From: Flexivirga endophytica
Lineage (GTDB): Bacteria; Actinomycetota; Actinomycetes; Actinomycetales; Dermatophilaceae
Length of the DNA: 64,000 nt
Direction: 5' to 3'
Assembly (NCBI RefSeq): GCF_014640635.1
Contig: NZ_BMHI01000006.1
Span: forward strand, 62,001 to 126,000
Shown here one piece after another: positions 26,867 to 35,660 of the stretch. Within the stretch, counting starts at the first letter, position 1. Each line of letters opens with the position of its first letter. A program made the position numbers and the translations under genes. A model generated the notes under the pieces. The model saw nothing but the letters and a program-made list of their open reading frames with translations, was not told the DNA's origin and did no database searches.

Positions 26867-29074
26867 TCATGCGGGTGCGACGCCGGTGATGCGATGGATC
26901 GAGAAGGTCCGCGACTCCGAGCCGCCCTTGCCGACGGATCCGGTGACCCGACCGCCGTCGGCCCGCTGCGGCCGGAACAAGGTGCGGTGCAGCACGCCGC
27001 CGGGGTCGGAGTAACCGATCCACACCGCCGACCCGTCCGCGGCTGCGTTCTGAAGCATCGCCAGCGTCACCGTCGGATCCGTCGAGGGGATGCGCGGACC
27101 CGAGCCGTTCGCCGACCGCCCGGCGGCCGCCGTCTCGCCTCGGCGGGCGCGCGCGATGACCTCGTCGATGACTTCGCTCGTGACGGCGTCGAGACGAGGC
27201 GGCCCGCTCACTGCCGGGGCAGCGGCGCGTGCGTGGCCACCACCGACATGGATGACGTGTCCGTCCTGGCCCTCCGCGACCGGTGAATAGCCGTGCTGCC
27301 GCAGCATTTCCAGCACGGTGGCAGGGTGCGCAGGCGACACCACGACGGTCGGTGCGATCTTGCGCAACTGCAGGGCAGACAGGTTGCGGTCGCTGCTCAT
27401 CGCGTCGAGCATGGCGATGTCGTCATTGCGCAGGTAGCAGCCGGCCGTGCCGACCCTGGTCTGTCCGTGGCGGCGTGCGACGTCCGAGATCAGATACTCC
27501 AACGGCTGGGGCAGCGGGGTCGGGCTCGCCACCGTGAGTTGCTCGGTCAGCTCGCTCGCAGACCGCCCAGCGTCCAGTGCGCGTCGGATGCTCTTGTCGG
27601 TGAAGCGGTAAACCGTTGCCCCACCGCGGGACTCGACGTCCGCAGCCGCCTGCATCAACGAGTGCAGTTGCTCGGTCAGCGGGCCGGGGGCCACCGCCGT
27701 CAGGTCGGCCTGCAGCAACAGGTGATCGACCGGGGCCGGCATCGCCGAGTCCATCGCTGCCGCGGCGCCACCGCCGGCCAGCAGTGCCCGTCCGGGCGTC
27801 GACAGCACCCCGCGCCCGGTCACCCCGAGCCAGGCGGCCTCACGCAGCACCTCATCGGCCCGGGTGGGCGCGCCCTCCGGCAGGCGAAGCGGGCGCTGCC
27901 AGTGCAGCACGGCATCGACGTACTCGGTTGGTACCCCTACGGATCGGTCGATGCCGGCCAGGATTTCGAGGACGTCGTGACGTCGGGTCCGCATCATCGG
28001 CCAACCCACCTCGGTGCTCAGGACGTTGATCGTGCCCTGGTCGGACGACGTGCCGGCCAACGAGGGCGCACGCGAGCTGTCCAGCCATGCGGTCGCGAGG
28101 GTGGCCCAGCGGGACGCCCGGCCCGAGTCGGCCCAGTCGTCATAGGCGGCGGTGGGCAGCCAACTGGGTTCGAAGTCACCGTCGTTCGCGATGAGCCGGG
28201 CGGCATACGCGATCTCGATGACGAAGGCTGCCAGCTCGAGATCGGCATCGAGCGCGGAGGCGGCCGCGCGGTGGTCACGCACGCTCAGCCCGCCGGAGCG
28301 GAGCACACGAGGGGGCGAGGTGTCCCACGAGCGGACGAGGGCGTCGACCCGCCAGAGAATGTCGAGCGCCGCGCCGGCCGCATCCGCGTCCACGTCGTGC
28401 GCGGGCAGTTCGCGGGTCGGAGCCGTCGGCGGCGTGACCCCGTCCTCGTAGAGCTGTCCGCCCCGCAGCGCCAAGCCCACCTCGCGTGGGATGACGCCGC
28501 CCCCGTCGTCGGCGCGGACGACGATCCCGGCGGTGATCAACTCATCGAGCACCGAGGTCGCCGCGGGCCCGTCGAAGCTGGCTCGCGGATGCCGCCATCG
28601 CAACCGGTCAATGGTGGCCTTCGCACCACCGCTCAGGCTCTCGTATGCCGCTGGCGCGTCGGCGCTGCGGTCGGGAACGCCGAGTTCGCGAGCGGGCGGA
28701 CCGAGCCGGGCGGGGCTGCTGAGGATCTCGGCCACGGCCCGCGCCGGGCGGAAACCCTCCGGGCTGCGCCACAGCAGGGCCTCGTCCCACAACGTGCGGC
28801 ATACGGCCTGGACGTTCCGTTTGGTGGTCTTCAGCAACTTCGGCGCAGCGTCCGCGCCGTCGACGAGCACCGCTTCGAGCACGCGGAGCCGGTCGGCCGA
28901 CAGTCGGTCGAGCGCGCGCTGCACGCTGCCGCGGGTGGCCGCTCGAGCCGCCAGTGACGTCAGATCGGCGGGGGCCGGGCGGGTCAGGTCCGGTCGCGCC
29001 GCGAGCAACACGCGCAACTGGGCGTCAGTACGCGCGCGAAGGTCGTCGGCGAAACTGCGGGCGGACTTCGGCAC
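26867..29074 (-). CDS. Helicase-associated protein (Helicase_C_3-like), partner type of XPB
   Basis: 735 residues, soluble. It starts FADDLRARTDAQLRVLLAAR, the N-terminus of a protein conserved across actinobacteria and usually encoded next to the XPB helicase. The C-terminal third (from about 440, VDHLLLQADLTAVAPGPL through ISDVARRHG and VVVSPAHPATVLEMLRQHG) matches what is called the helicase C-terminal/Helicase_C_3 domain, and the tail (AVWIGYSDPGGVLHRTLFRP) resembles a WYL-type sensor module. There is no Walker A, so it is not a helicase by itself. GTG 29072-29074 is the start. Its classical neighbour XPB lies 15 kb away on the same strand. Function in repair is inferred from that association. 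Confidence 0.8.
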   Translation of the reverse strand: MPKSARSFADDLRARTDAQLRVLLAARPDLTRPAPADLTSLAARAATRGSVQRALDRLSADRLRVLEAVLVDGADAAPKLLKTTKRNVQAVCRTLWDEALLWRSPEGFRPARAVAEILSSPARLGPPARELGVPDRSADAPAAYESLSGGAKATIDRLRWRHPRASFDGPAATSVLDELITAGIVVRADDGGGVIPREVGLALRGGQLYEDGVTPPTAPTRELPAHDVDADAAGAALDILWRVDALVRSWDTSPPRVLRSGGLSVRDHRAAASALDADLELAAFVIEIAYAARLIANDGDFEPSWLPTAAYDDWADSGRASRWATLATAWLDSSRAPSLAGTSSDQGTINVLSTEVGWPMMRTRRHDVLEILAGIDRSVGVPTEYVDAVLHWQRPLRLPEGAPTRADEVLREAAWLGVTGRGVLSTPGRALLAGGGAAAAMDSAMPAPVDHLLLQADLTAVAPGPLTEQLHSLMQAAADVESRGGATVYRFTDKSIRRALDAGRSASELTEQLTVASPTPLPQPLEYLISDVARRHGQTRVGTAGCYLRNDDIAMLDAMSSDRNLSALQLRKIAPTVVVSPAHPATVLEMLRQHGYSPVAEGQDGHVIHVGGGHARAAAPAVSGPPRLDAVTSEVIDEVIARARRGETAAAGRSANGSGPRIPSTDPTVTLAMLQNAAADGSAVWIGYSDPGGVLHRTLFRPQRADGGRVTGSVGKGGSESRTFSIHRITGVAPA

Positions 29075-29220
29075 CGCACCAGGATAGGGCGGCCGGGTCT
29101 GGCGAACGACGGCGCGAGGCTGTCGGCCGGAATGTCCGGCCTTCGGCGACGCAGTGCCACGACGATGCGCTCTGACCTACTGTGAGAGGCGTCACGTCGC
29201 CAGTCGTAGGAGGTCCTCCG

Positions 29221-30858
29221 ATGCCCGCTGCCAGTCGCCCGTCATACGCCAGTGGAACCTCGCAGGTGCCGTTGCTCGGCGACACGATCGGCGACAACCT
29301 GCGCCGCACGGTCGAGCTTTTCCCGGAACGCGACGCGATGGTCGACATGCCGAGTGGGCGTCGGTGGACCTACGCCGAGTTCGACGCTGCGGTCGACGAC
29401 GTTGCGCGCGGCCTGATGGCTGCCGGGGTCGAGAAGGGCGACCGGGTGGGCATCTGGTCGCCCAACTGCCCCGAGTGGACCCTGGTGCAATACGCCACGG
29501 CGCGGATCGGCGCGATCATGGTGTGCGTCAACCCGGCATACCGATCCCACGAGTTGTCGTATGTCGTCAAGCAATCCGGTATGCGGATGATCGTCAGCGC
29601 GCAGACGCACAAGACGTCCGACTACCGGTCGATGGTCGAGCAGGTGCGCGGTGAGTGCCGTGACCTGCAGCAAGTGGTCTACATCGGCGACCCGACGTGG
29701 GACGACCTGGTTGCCGGTGCGAGCCGGGTGACGGTCGAAGAGCTGACCCGGCGAGCTGACGGGCTCTCCGCGGACAACCCGATCAACATCCAATACACAT
29801 CTGGCACAACGGGATTCCCCAAAGGCGCCACGCTCTCGCACCACAACATCCTCAACAATGGCTATTTCGTCGGTGAGCTGGTCAACTACACCGAGCAGGA
29901 CCGCATCTGCCTGCCGGTGCCCTTCTACCACTGCTTCGGCATGGTGATGGGCAACCTCGCGGCGACCTCACACGGTGCCTGCATGGTGATCCCGGCGCCG
30001 TCCTTCGAGGCCGAAGCGACCCTGAAAGCCGTTTCGGCGGAAGGCTGCACGTCGCTGTATGGCGTCCCCACGATGTTCATCGCCGAGCTCGCGCTGATCG
30101 ATCAGGGCGAGCAGACCTTCGACCTGAGCACGCTGCGCACCGGCATCATGGCCGGCTCGCCGTGCCCGGTAGAGGTGATGAAGCGGGTGATCGCGGAGAT
30201 GAACATGAGCGAGGTCGCGATCTGCTACGGCATGACCGAGACGTCGCCGGTGTCGACGATGACCCGCACCGACGACACGCTGGCCCGGCGCACCGAGACG
30301 ACCGGCCGGGTGATGCCTCACCTGGAGGTCAAGATCGTCGACCCCGCAACGGGTTTGACGGTGCCGCAGGGCGGCACCGGCGAGCTGTGCACCCGCGGCT
30401 ACAGCGTGATGCTTGGCTACTGGGAGCAGCCGGACAAGACGGCCGAGGCGATCGACACCGCGCGGTGGATGCACACCGGCGACCTCGCGACGATGGATGA
30501 CGACGGTTACGTCAATGTCGTCGGTCGCATCAAGGACCTGGTGATCCGCGGCGGTGAAAACGTCTACCCGCGCGAGATCGAGGAGTTCCTCTACACGCAT
30601 CCGAGGATCGCCGACGTGCAGGTCATCGGCGTGCCGGACGAGAAGTACGGCGAGGAGCTGATGGCGTGGATCATCATGCGGTCAGGGGAGGAGCCGGTCG
30701 ACGCCGACGCCATACGGGAGTTCTGCAGTGGGCGGCTCGCGCACTACAAGATCCCGCGCTACGTGCACGTGACCGAGGAGTTCCCAATGACGGTGACGGG
30801 CAAGATCCGCAAGGTCGAGATGCGTGAGGCTGCGCGTAAGATCCTCGGTAATGACTGA
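29221..30858 (+). CDS. Fatty-acyl-CoA synthetase (AMP-binding family)
   Basis: 545 residues. The adenylate-forming signature [18 protein letters not shown] (P-loop) is clear, as are CYGMTETSP (A5), the hinge region [19 protein letters not shown] with [14 protein letters not shown], and the catalytic Lys near the end in [12 protein letters not shown]. It activates a carboxylic acid, probably medium- or long-chain, to the AMP ester and then the CoA thioester, in the FadD/FadK branch. ATG 29221 is preceded by AGGAGGT at 29209-29215. The aldose-epimerase gene overlaps its end by 8 bp, so the two are co-translated although their chemistry is unrelated. Confidence 0.9.
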   Translation: MPAASRPSYASGTSQVPLLGDTIGDNLRRTVELFPERDAMVDMPSGRRWTYAEFDAAVDDVARGLMAAGVEKGDRVGIWSPNCPEWTLVQYATARIGAIMVCVNPAYRSHELSYVVKQSGMRMIVSAQTHKTSDYRSMVEQVRGECRDLQQVVYIGDPTWDDLVAGASRVTVEELTRRADGLSADNPINIQYTSGTTGFPKGATLSHHNILNNGYFVGELVNYTEQDRICLPVPFYHCFGMVMGNLAATSHGACMVIPAPSFEAEATLKAVSAEGCTSLYGVPTMFIAELALIDQGEQTFDLSTLRTGIMAGSPCPVEVMKRVIAEMNMSEVAICYGMTETSPVSTMTRTDDTLARRTETTGRVMPHLEVKIVDPATGLTVPQGGTGELCTRGYSVMLGYWEQPDKTAEAIDTARWMHTGDLATMDDDGYVNVVGRIKDLVIRGGENVYPREIEEFLYTHPRIADVQVIGVPDEKYGEELMAWIIMRSGEEPVDADAIREFCSGRLAHYKIPRYVHVTEEFPMTVTGKIRKVEMREAARKILGND

Positions 30859-31780
30859 GGAACAACAGATTTCGCCGTCGGGCGAGCAATGGGAGATCAG
30901 TCACGGGGAGCAGCGGCTCACCGTGGTGGGCGTCGGTGGCGGCATACGCTCGTATGACATGGGCGGTCGCCCCGTGCTGCACGGCTACCCGGTCGACGCG
31001 AAGGCCGACGCCGGTCGTGGACAACTGCTGATGCCGTGGCCCAATCGGATCGCCGACGGCAGATACACCTTCGCAGGCAAGCAGCAGCAGTTGCCGCTGA
31101 CCGAGCCGGCGCGGCTCAACGCGTCTCACGGCCTGGTCCGGTGGGAGCAGTGGTCGCTCGTCGAGCAGAGCGATTCGACTGTGACTGTTGGTTTTCGGCT
31201 GATGCCGAGCCCGGGGTGGGGCGCCATACTCGATCTGCGGGTGCGCTACGAGCTCGGTGATGATGGGCTGACGGTGACCCCGAGTGCGACCAACGTCGGG
31301 TCGACGCGCGCACCGTTCGGGTTCGGCGCGCATCCCTACCTGACCGTCGGCGAGGACGCGGTCGACGAGCTGACGCTGTCCCTGCCCGCGACCGAATACC
31401 TCACGGTCGATGACCGACTGCTGCCGACCGGGACCAAGTCGGTCGAGGGCAGCGACTACGACTTCCGCGAGCCCCGACCGATCGGAGACGCGGTGGTCGA
31501 CACGGCGTTCACCGGGCTGACCGCGGAGGCGGACGGCCGCTGGCGGGTCACGATCAGCACCGCCGAGCGCAGCACCACGTTGTGGGCGCAGGCCGAGAAG
31601 TTCGGCTACACGCAGGTTTTCACCGGCGACTCGCTACCTCCGGCGCGCGCCCGTCGCGCCGGTGTCGCCGTCGAGCCGATGAGTTGCCCCGCCGGCGCCT
31701 TCGCCACCGGCGAGTCACTCGTGGTGCTCGAGCCGGGGGACACCTGGACCGGCCAGTGGGGCATCGCGCACCGCGGCTGA
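30851..31780 (+). CDS. Aldose 1-epimerase family protein
   Basis: 309 residues of beta-rich galactose-mutarotase fold. The catalytic histidines sit in NASHGLVR and GAHPYLTV and the catalytic Glu in VAVEPMSCP, in the expected order and spacing. It interconverts alpha and beta anomers of a hexose or related sugar; the exact sugar is open, and several subfamilies of this fold act on phosphorylated sugars. ATG 30851 lies inside the end of the acyl-CoA synthetase gene (overlap 30851-30858). A 94-bp palindromic element follows the stop and separates it from the convergent menD. Confidence 0.85.
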   Translation: MTEEQQISPSGEQWEISHGEQRLTVVGVGGGIRSYDMGGRPVLHGYPVDAKADAGRGQLLMPWPNRIADGRYTFAGKQQQLPLTEPARLNASHGLVRWEQWSLVEQSDSTVTVGFRLMPSPGWGAILDLRVRYELGDDGLTVTPSATNVGSTRAPFGFGAHPYLTVGEDAVDELTLSLPATEYLTVDDRLLPTGTKSVEGSDYDFREPRPIGDAVVDTAFTGLTAEADGRWRVTISTAERSTTLWAQAEKFGYTQVFTGDSLPPARARRAGVAVEPMSCPAGAFATGESLVVLEPGDTWTGQWGIAHRG

Positions 31781-31807
31781 CGCCGATATTGACGGCAACC
31801 CCCATTT

Positions 31808-31901
31808 GCCGAGAGGACAGGCAAATGTCGACGGGACAGGGGATTGCGCCCGACTTTGGCCCGATTCCCCTATCCACTCGTTGATCCGCTGTCCTCTCGG
31901 C
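31808..31901. repeat. 94-bp palindromic element, copy B
   Basis: The same 12-bp ends as the copy at 18229 (GCCGAGAGGACA at 31808-31819, its reverse complement at 31890-31901); here the match extends outwards and inwards to 15 bp (TTGCCGAGAGGACAG). Total length is again 94, and again GGGGG follows. The interior differs in sequence but has a stem at the same offset: 31834-31843 with 31865-31874 (9 of 10 bases). It lies between the convergent epimerase and menD genes, where it could act as a bidirectional terminator. Confidence 0.85.
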
Positions 31902-31926
31902 AAGGGGGTGGTGCGCTGCTTCGTCC

Positions 31927-33690
31927 CTAGGGGGTTGCCTTGGGGGCGAGGGCGGCGGCTGCGGCGGCGCCGAGCTCGGCGCGGAACTCCCGCTGCCCGG
32001 CGCGCGAGATACGCACCTCACACACGCGAATCCCCTTGCCCGGCTTGGCGATTCGATCAGCGAGCGCGTCCGCATCGTCGACATACTCGTGCTCGATGCC
32101 GTGCGCGGCGCACAGCGCGCTGATGTCGGTGTCGGTCGGGGTGGCGAAGATCCGCTCGAACGGACCGGCCAGCGCCTCCTTGCCGGGCTCTAGGGTGCCG
32201 AAGATGCCGCCGCCGTTGTCGTTCATGACCACGATCGTCAGGTCGGGGCGGGCCTCGTGCGGGCCGATCAGCAACGCGTTGGTGTCGTGCAGGAACGTCA
32301 GGTCACCGACCAGCGCGGCTGCGGGATGTGGTGCGCGGGCGAGCGCGAAGCCGATGGCGGACGAGACGACGCCGTCGATACCGGCGAGCCCGCGGTTGCC
32401 GACCGCGACGACCCCGTGGGTGATCTCCCGCGGATCGCGCGCCAGGTCCAGGTCGCGAGCGGTGTTGGAGGATCCGACATACAGACCGGCGTCCGCGGGC
32501 AGATTGTGCACCACGGTGCGGGCGACTGCCGGCCCGCTCGGCCAGCTTGCCTCGATCAGCGGTACCGCCGCGGCCGCGACGACCTGGCCGGCGGTGCGCC
32601 ACTGCGACGCCCACGCCCGGTCGACGCAGGACGCGACGGCCTGGTGGCTGCGTTCGATGTCGTCCCAGTCGTGCACGCGGCGTACGACGTGGCCGGGGTC
32701 GGCCCACGAGGTCAGCGGCGTGACGGCCTCGACCGTGACTGCCGGATTGCGCAGCAGCCGGGCGACTTCGCGGTCGAGGGTGACGCGACCGCCGATCAGC
32801 ACGCGCTCTGGAAGGTGATCGTCGACCCATTCGTGTGCGCGCAGTAGCAAGGGCCCGTTCGGGGTGACGCGACCGCGGCGGTAGGCGCCGAACGGCTCGG
32901 CCATGATCGGCCAGCCGGCAGCATCCGCGAGCTCGGCCAGCTCGGAGGACTGCTGCGAAGCGGGCAAGTCACCCAGCAGCACCAGGGTCCGCGGCACCGG
33001 CGCGATTCCGGAGCCGGTGACGACACCGCGCCGGGCGTGGGAGTCCGGCCGGCGCAGGCTCAGCCATGCCTCGCCGTGCGGTCGCCCGGTCAGTGGCTCC
33101 GGCCAGTCGGTGGCGTCGTCGTCCAACGTGTCCGGCACCAGCGGATCGCGCAACGGCACGTTGAGGTGGACCGGACCCGGGTCGCCGGATGGGTAACCGC
33201 GGGACTCGGCCACCGCGCGGCCGATGACCGACCGCCAGATCGCCTGCTGATCGGGCCGACGCTCCGGGGTGCCGAACTCGTGGAACCACCGGGTCGCACC
33301 GGCGAAGAGCTTCACCTGGTCGGTGGTCTGGTTGGCGCCGGTGCCGCGCAGCTCCTGTGGTCGGTCCGCGGTCAGCAGGATCATCGGGACGTAGCCGTGG
33401 TGGGCCTCGAGCACGGCGGGATAGAGGTTCGCCACGGCTGTGCCACTGGTGGTGATGACCGGAACCGGCATACGGGATGCCTTGGCCAAGCCGAGGGCGA
33501 GGTATGCCGCGGACCGCTCGTCGACCCGCACGTGCAGGCGCACGCGCCCGGCCCGCTCTGCGGCCTCGGCGGCATACGCCAGCGGCGCGGAGCGCGACCC
33601 CGGCGCCAGGACGATCTCGCGCACACCCTGGCGGATGAGCTCGTCCAGCAACACGGTCGCGATGGCAGCGGAAGGATTCACGTGTGCCAT
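31927..33690 (-). CDS. menD: 2-succinyl-5-enolpyruvyl-6-hydroxy-3-cyclohexene-1-carboxylate synthase
   Basis: 587 residues, the thiamine-diphosphate enzyme that joins 2-oxoglutarate to isochorismate in menaquinone synthesis. Recognisable parts are the N-terminal VLLDELIRQGVREIVLAPGS with RSAPLA, the TPP-activating Glu in RVDERSAAYLALGLAKAS, GNRGLAGIDGVVSSAIG in the C-terminal domain and the metal/TPP loop VGDLTFLHDTNALL followed by NDNGGGIF. ATG 33690 was chosen for its GGGAGG ribosome binding site; the frame stays open upstream but that part is random in composition. No other men gene is in the window. The MFS gene lies 25 bp upstream on the same strand. Confidence 0.93.
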   Translation of the reverse strand: MAHVNPSAAIATVLLDELIRQGVREIVLAPGSRSAPLAYAAEAAERAGRVRLHVRVDERSAAYLALGLAKASRMPVPVITTSGTAVANLYPAVLEAHHGYVPMILLTADRPQELRGTGANQTTDQVKLFAGATRWFHEFGTPERRPDQQAIWRSVIGRAVAESRGYPSGDPGPVHLNVPLRDPLVPDTLDDDATDWPEPLTGRPHGEAWLSLRRPDSHARRGVVTGSGIAPVPRTLVLLGDLPASQQSSELAELADAAGWPIMAEPFGAYRRGRVTPNGPLLLRAHEWVDDHLPERVLIGGRVTLDREVARLLRNPAVTVEAVTPLTSWADPGHVVRRVHDWDDIERSHQAVASCVDRAWASQWRTAGQVVAAAAVPLIEASWPSGPAVARTVVHNLPADAGLYVGSSNTARDLDLARDPREITHGVVAVGNRGLAGIDGVVSSAIGFALARAPHPAAALVGDLTFLHDTNALLIGPHEARPDLTIVVMNDNGGGIFGTLEPGKEALAGPFERIFATPTDTDISALCAAHGIEHEYVDDADALADRIAKPGKGIRVCEVRISRAGQREFRAELGAAAAAALAPKATP

Positions 33691-33715
33691 CCTCCCGCAC
33701 CGGTCGGCGGCGCTG

Positions 33716-35074
33716 TCAGGCGACGGTGGCTGCCGCTTCTTCGGGCGCCGGCCGGTCCCGGGCGAGCACGTCGGCGGGCACTTCCCGCGCGAGGAAGGCC
33801 TCGGCCGCGCGGACGGCCGGATGCATTCCGGCGGTAGCGAACACGACGATCGCCGCGATCGCCAGCCACCCGGGACCGTGCCAGCTGAGCGCCAGGAACG
33901 TGTATGCCGCAGGTGCCCACCGACCGCCGAGCGTCGCGAAGACCTCCTGCACGCCGCCGTATTCGCCACGACGCCGCGGATCCATCAGCTCGGCCTGGAA
34001 CGCCCAACTGCTGGCGGAGATCGCCAACTCCGCGCCCGTCACGGTGACATGGCCCAGCCAGACCAACGTGACGGTCAGCAGCCCGGACGTGCTGTGCGTG
34101 CCCATCGTGATCAAGCAGGACAGCACGAAGAACGCACCGGAGATCCGCACGGCCTTCAGCGCATCGGCGAGCGTGTGTATGCCGCGCGTCGTGTATGCCG
34201 GCAGGAAGATGCACATCACCGTGTTGGTGCCGAAGAGCCACGCCAGCAACCAGTGCGGCGAGTCCGTTGCCTCGACCAGCCAGAGCGGGATCACGACGTT
34301 GAGCAACACCTGGTTGGTCCACATCGTGCCGCTGAAGAAGCTGACGCCCATCCAGCCGAAATTGTGCAGCGGACCCTTGCCGGGGATCGGCTCTGCTTTG
34401 ATCTTGCGGTCCCGCTTCGCGGCGCGCTCGTCGTGCGAGGCGCGCGGCAGTCGAGCGATCCAGAAGGCGTTGATCAGCCCGATCACCAACGTCAGCAACG
34501 GCATCCAGCGCAGCACGGTCAGATTGTCGAAGGCGAGAGCGACGCCGCCGATGATCGCGCCGAGCGTGAAGCCGACGTTGAGCGCGGAGTACATGTAGGC
34601 CTGGGTGCGGACCCGCTCCTGCTCGGGCATCACGTCCAGGATGTAGGCATTGCGGCCGGCGCCGGCGGCGTTCTCGATGATCTCGAAGAGGATCACCATC
34701 AGCAGGTATGCCGAGAAGCCCGTCATGAACGGCCACAGCCCGAACATCAGCGCCGCGAGCAGCGCGCCCGCCGACCACATGCGCTTCGGACCGAGCACGT
34801 CCACGACGCGACCGGCCGGGTACGCGACGAGGAACGACACCACACCGGCGATCGTCAGGCCGAGCCCGACCTGAGCCGCCGACAGCCCGACGACCTGGGT
34901 GAAGAAGACGGCGCTGCCGGTCAGGAAGGTGCCTTCACCGGTCGCGAACAGCAAGGACTGCAGCGATAACCGGCGCGACAGGGGAGTCGGCGGTATCAGC
35001 TGCGTCAGCCCGTTGCGGGTGCGAGCGAAGGCTGGTTTCGGCACATCGTTCAGAAGACCACGACGCACCGACAT
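33716..35074 (-). CDS. Major facilitator superfamily transporter
   Basis: 452 residues with 12 membrane segments and the MFS loop-2/3 signature in the form AGRVVDVLGPKRMWSAGAL. The N-terminus is a 35-residue cytosolic extension, and a basic central loop (RASHDERAAKRDRKIKAE) joins the halves. This points to a drug or metabolite exporter; no substrate can be named. The C-terminus is an acidic Ala/Pro-rich tail. A 74-bp palindrome lies 30 bp upstream of its start, between it and the end of the trehalose gene cluster. Confidence 0.88.
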   Translation of the reverse strand: MSVRRGLLNDVPKPAFARTRNGLTQLIPPTPLSRRLSLQSLLFATGEGTFLTGSAVFFTQVVGLSAAQVGLGLTIAGVVSFLVAYPAGRVVDVLGPKRMWSAGALLAALMFGLWPFMTGFSAYLLMVILFEIIENAAGAGRNAYILDVMPEQERVRTQAYMYSALNVGFTLGAIIGGVALAFDNLTVLRWMPLLTLVIGLINAFWIARLPRASHDERAAKRDRKIKAEPIPGKGPLHNFGWMGVSFFSGTMWTNQVLLNVVIPLWLVEATDSPHWLLAWLFGTNTVMCIFLPAYTTRGIHTLADALKAVRISGAFFVLSCLITMGTHSTSGLLTVTLVWLGHVTVTGAELAISASSWAFQAELMDPRRRGEYGGVQEVFATLGGRWAPAAYTFLALSWHGPGWLAIAAIVVFATAGMHPAVRAAEAFLAREVPADVLARDRPAPEEAAATVA

Positions 35075-35104
35075 GCGTCACCCGATTTTCGCTCAGCCAC
35101 CCCA

Positions 35105-35178
35105 CGCCGAGTGACGGCTTCCTCGGCGAGCGACGGCGCCATACAACCGTCATTCGGCGAAGAAGCCGTCATTCGCGG
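35105..35178. repeat. 74-bp imperfect palindrome after the treYZ operon
   Basis: Two 32-base arms (35105-35136 and 35147-35178) pair at about 25 positions around the 10-base loop CGCCATACAA, with most mismatches being G-T type in one strand. Each arm contains two copies of a short word like GARTGACGG. It starts 18 bp beyond the stop of the flavodoxin-like gene, so it may end the treY-treZ transcript, but it has no T-run and is longer than a usual terminator. The loop contains a GTATGNC motif on the minus strand. Confidence 0.6.
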
Positions 35179-35195
35179 AGCGGGTGGGAGGGGGG

Positions 35196-35660
35196 TCAGG
35201 CGCCCTCGGCGACGAGTGCGGCCAGCGTGCCGCCGAGCTCGGTGAGAGCGTCCCGCTCGTCGTCGGACTCCACCCGCAAAATCTCCACCGGCTCGGCCGC
35301 GAGACGCCATTCGAGCCCGGTGGTGATCGACTCCAGCGACCGCCGCGCGCCGGTGGTGTCCGAGCGCCCGTGGATCCAGAAGGAGAACGGCCGGCGCGAC
35401 ACCTTGCCGCGGGTGTCGTCATACGTGGAGTCGAAGGCGTGCTTCATGGCGCCCGACATGTAGCCGAAGTTCGCCGGAGTGCCGAGCAGGTAGCCGTCCG
35501 CGGTCAGGAAGTCGTCGATCGTCACCGACAACGCCTCGACGACGCGTATGTCGACGGGCGGTAGCTCCTCGTGTCGCGCGCCTGTGAGGACGGCGTCGAG
35601 CAGCGAGCGCAGCCGTGGCGTGGGCGAGTGGTGCAGGACGAGCAGTTGCGGTGTGGTCAT
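35196..35660 (-). CDS. Flavodoxin-like NAD(P)H/FMN protein
   Basis: 154 residues in one flavodoxin-type fold. The phosphate-binding loop is HHSPTPRLRSLLDAV, and the flavin-binding segment reads GYLLGTPANFGYMSGAMKHA, followed by FDSTYDD; this is the pattern of small FMN-reductase-like flavodoxins. It probably binds FMN; a redox partner cannot be named. ATG 35660 overlaps the treZ stop (ATGA), so it is the third gene of the trehalose operon, although a link to trehalose metabolism is not known to me. Confidence 0.8.
   Translation of the reverse strand: MTTPQLLVLHHSPTPRLRSLLDAVLTGARHEELPPVDIRVVEALSVTIDDFLTADGYLLGTPANFGYMSGAMKHAFDSTYDDTRGKVSRRPFSFWIHGRSDTTGARRSLESITTGLEWRLAAEPVEILRVESDDERDALTELGGTLAALVAEGA

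Noticed and set aside
33691-33969. N-terminal extension of menD
   Set aside because: It overlaps the MFS gene antisense-like and has no similarity to MenD; the GGGAGG site fits ATG 33690.
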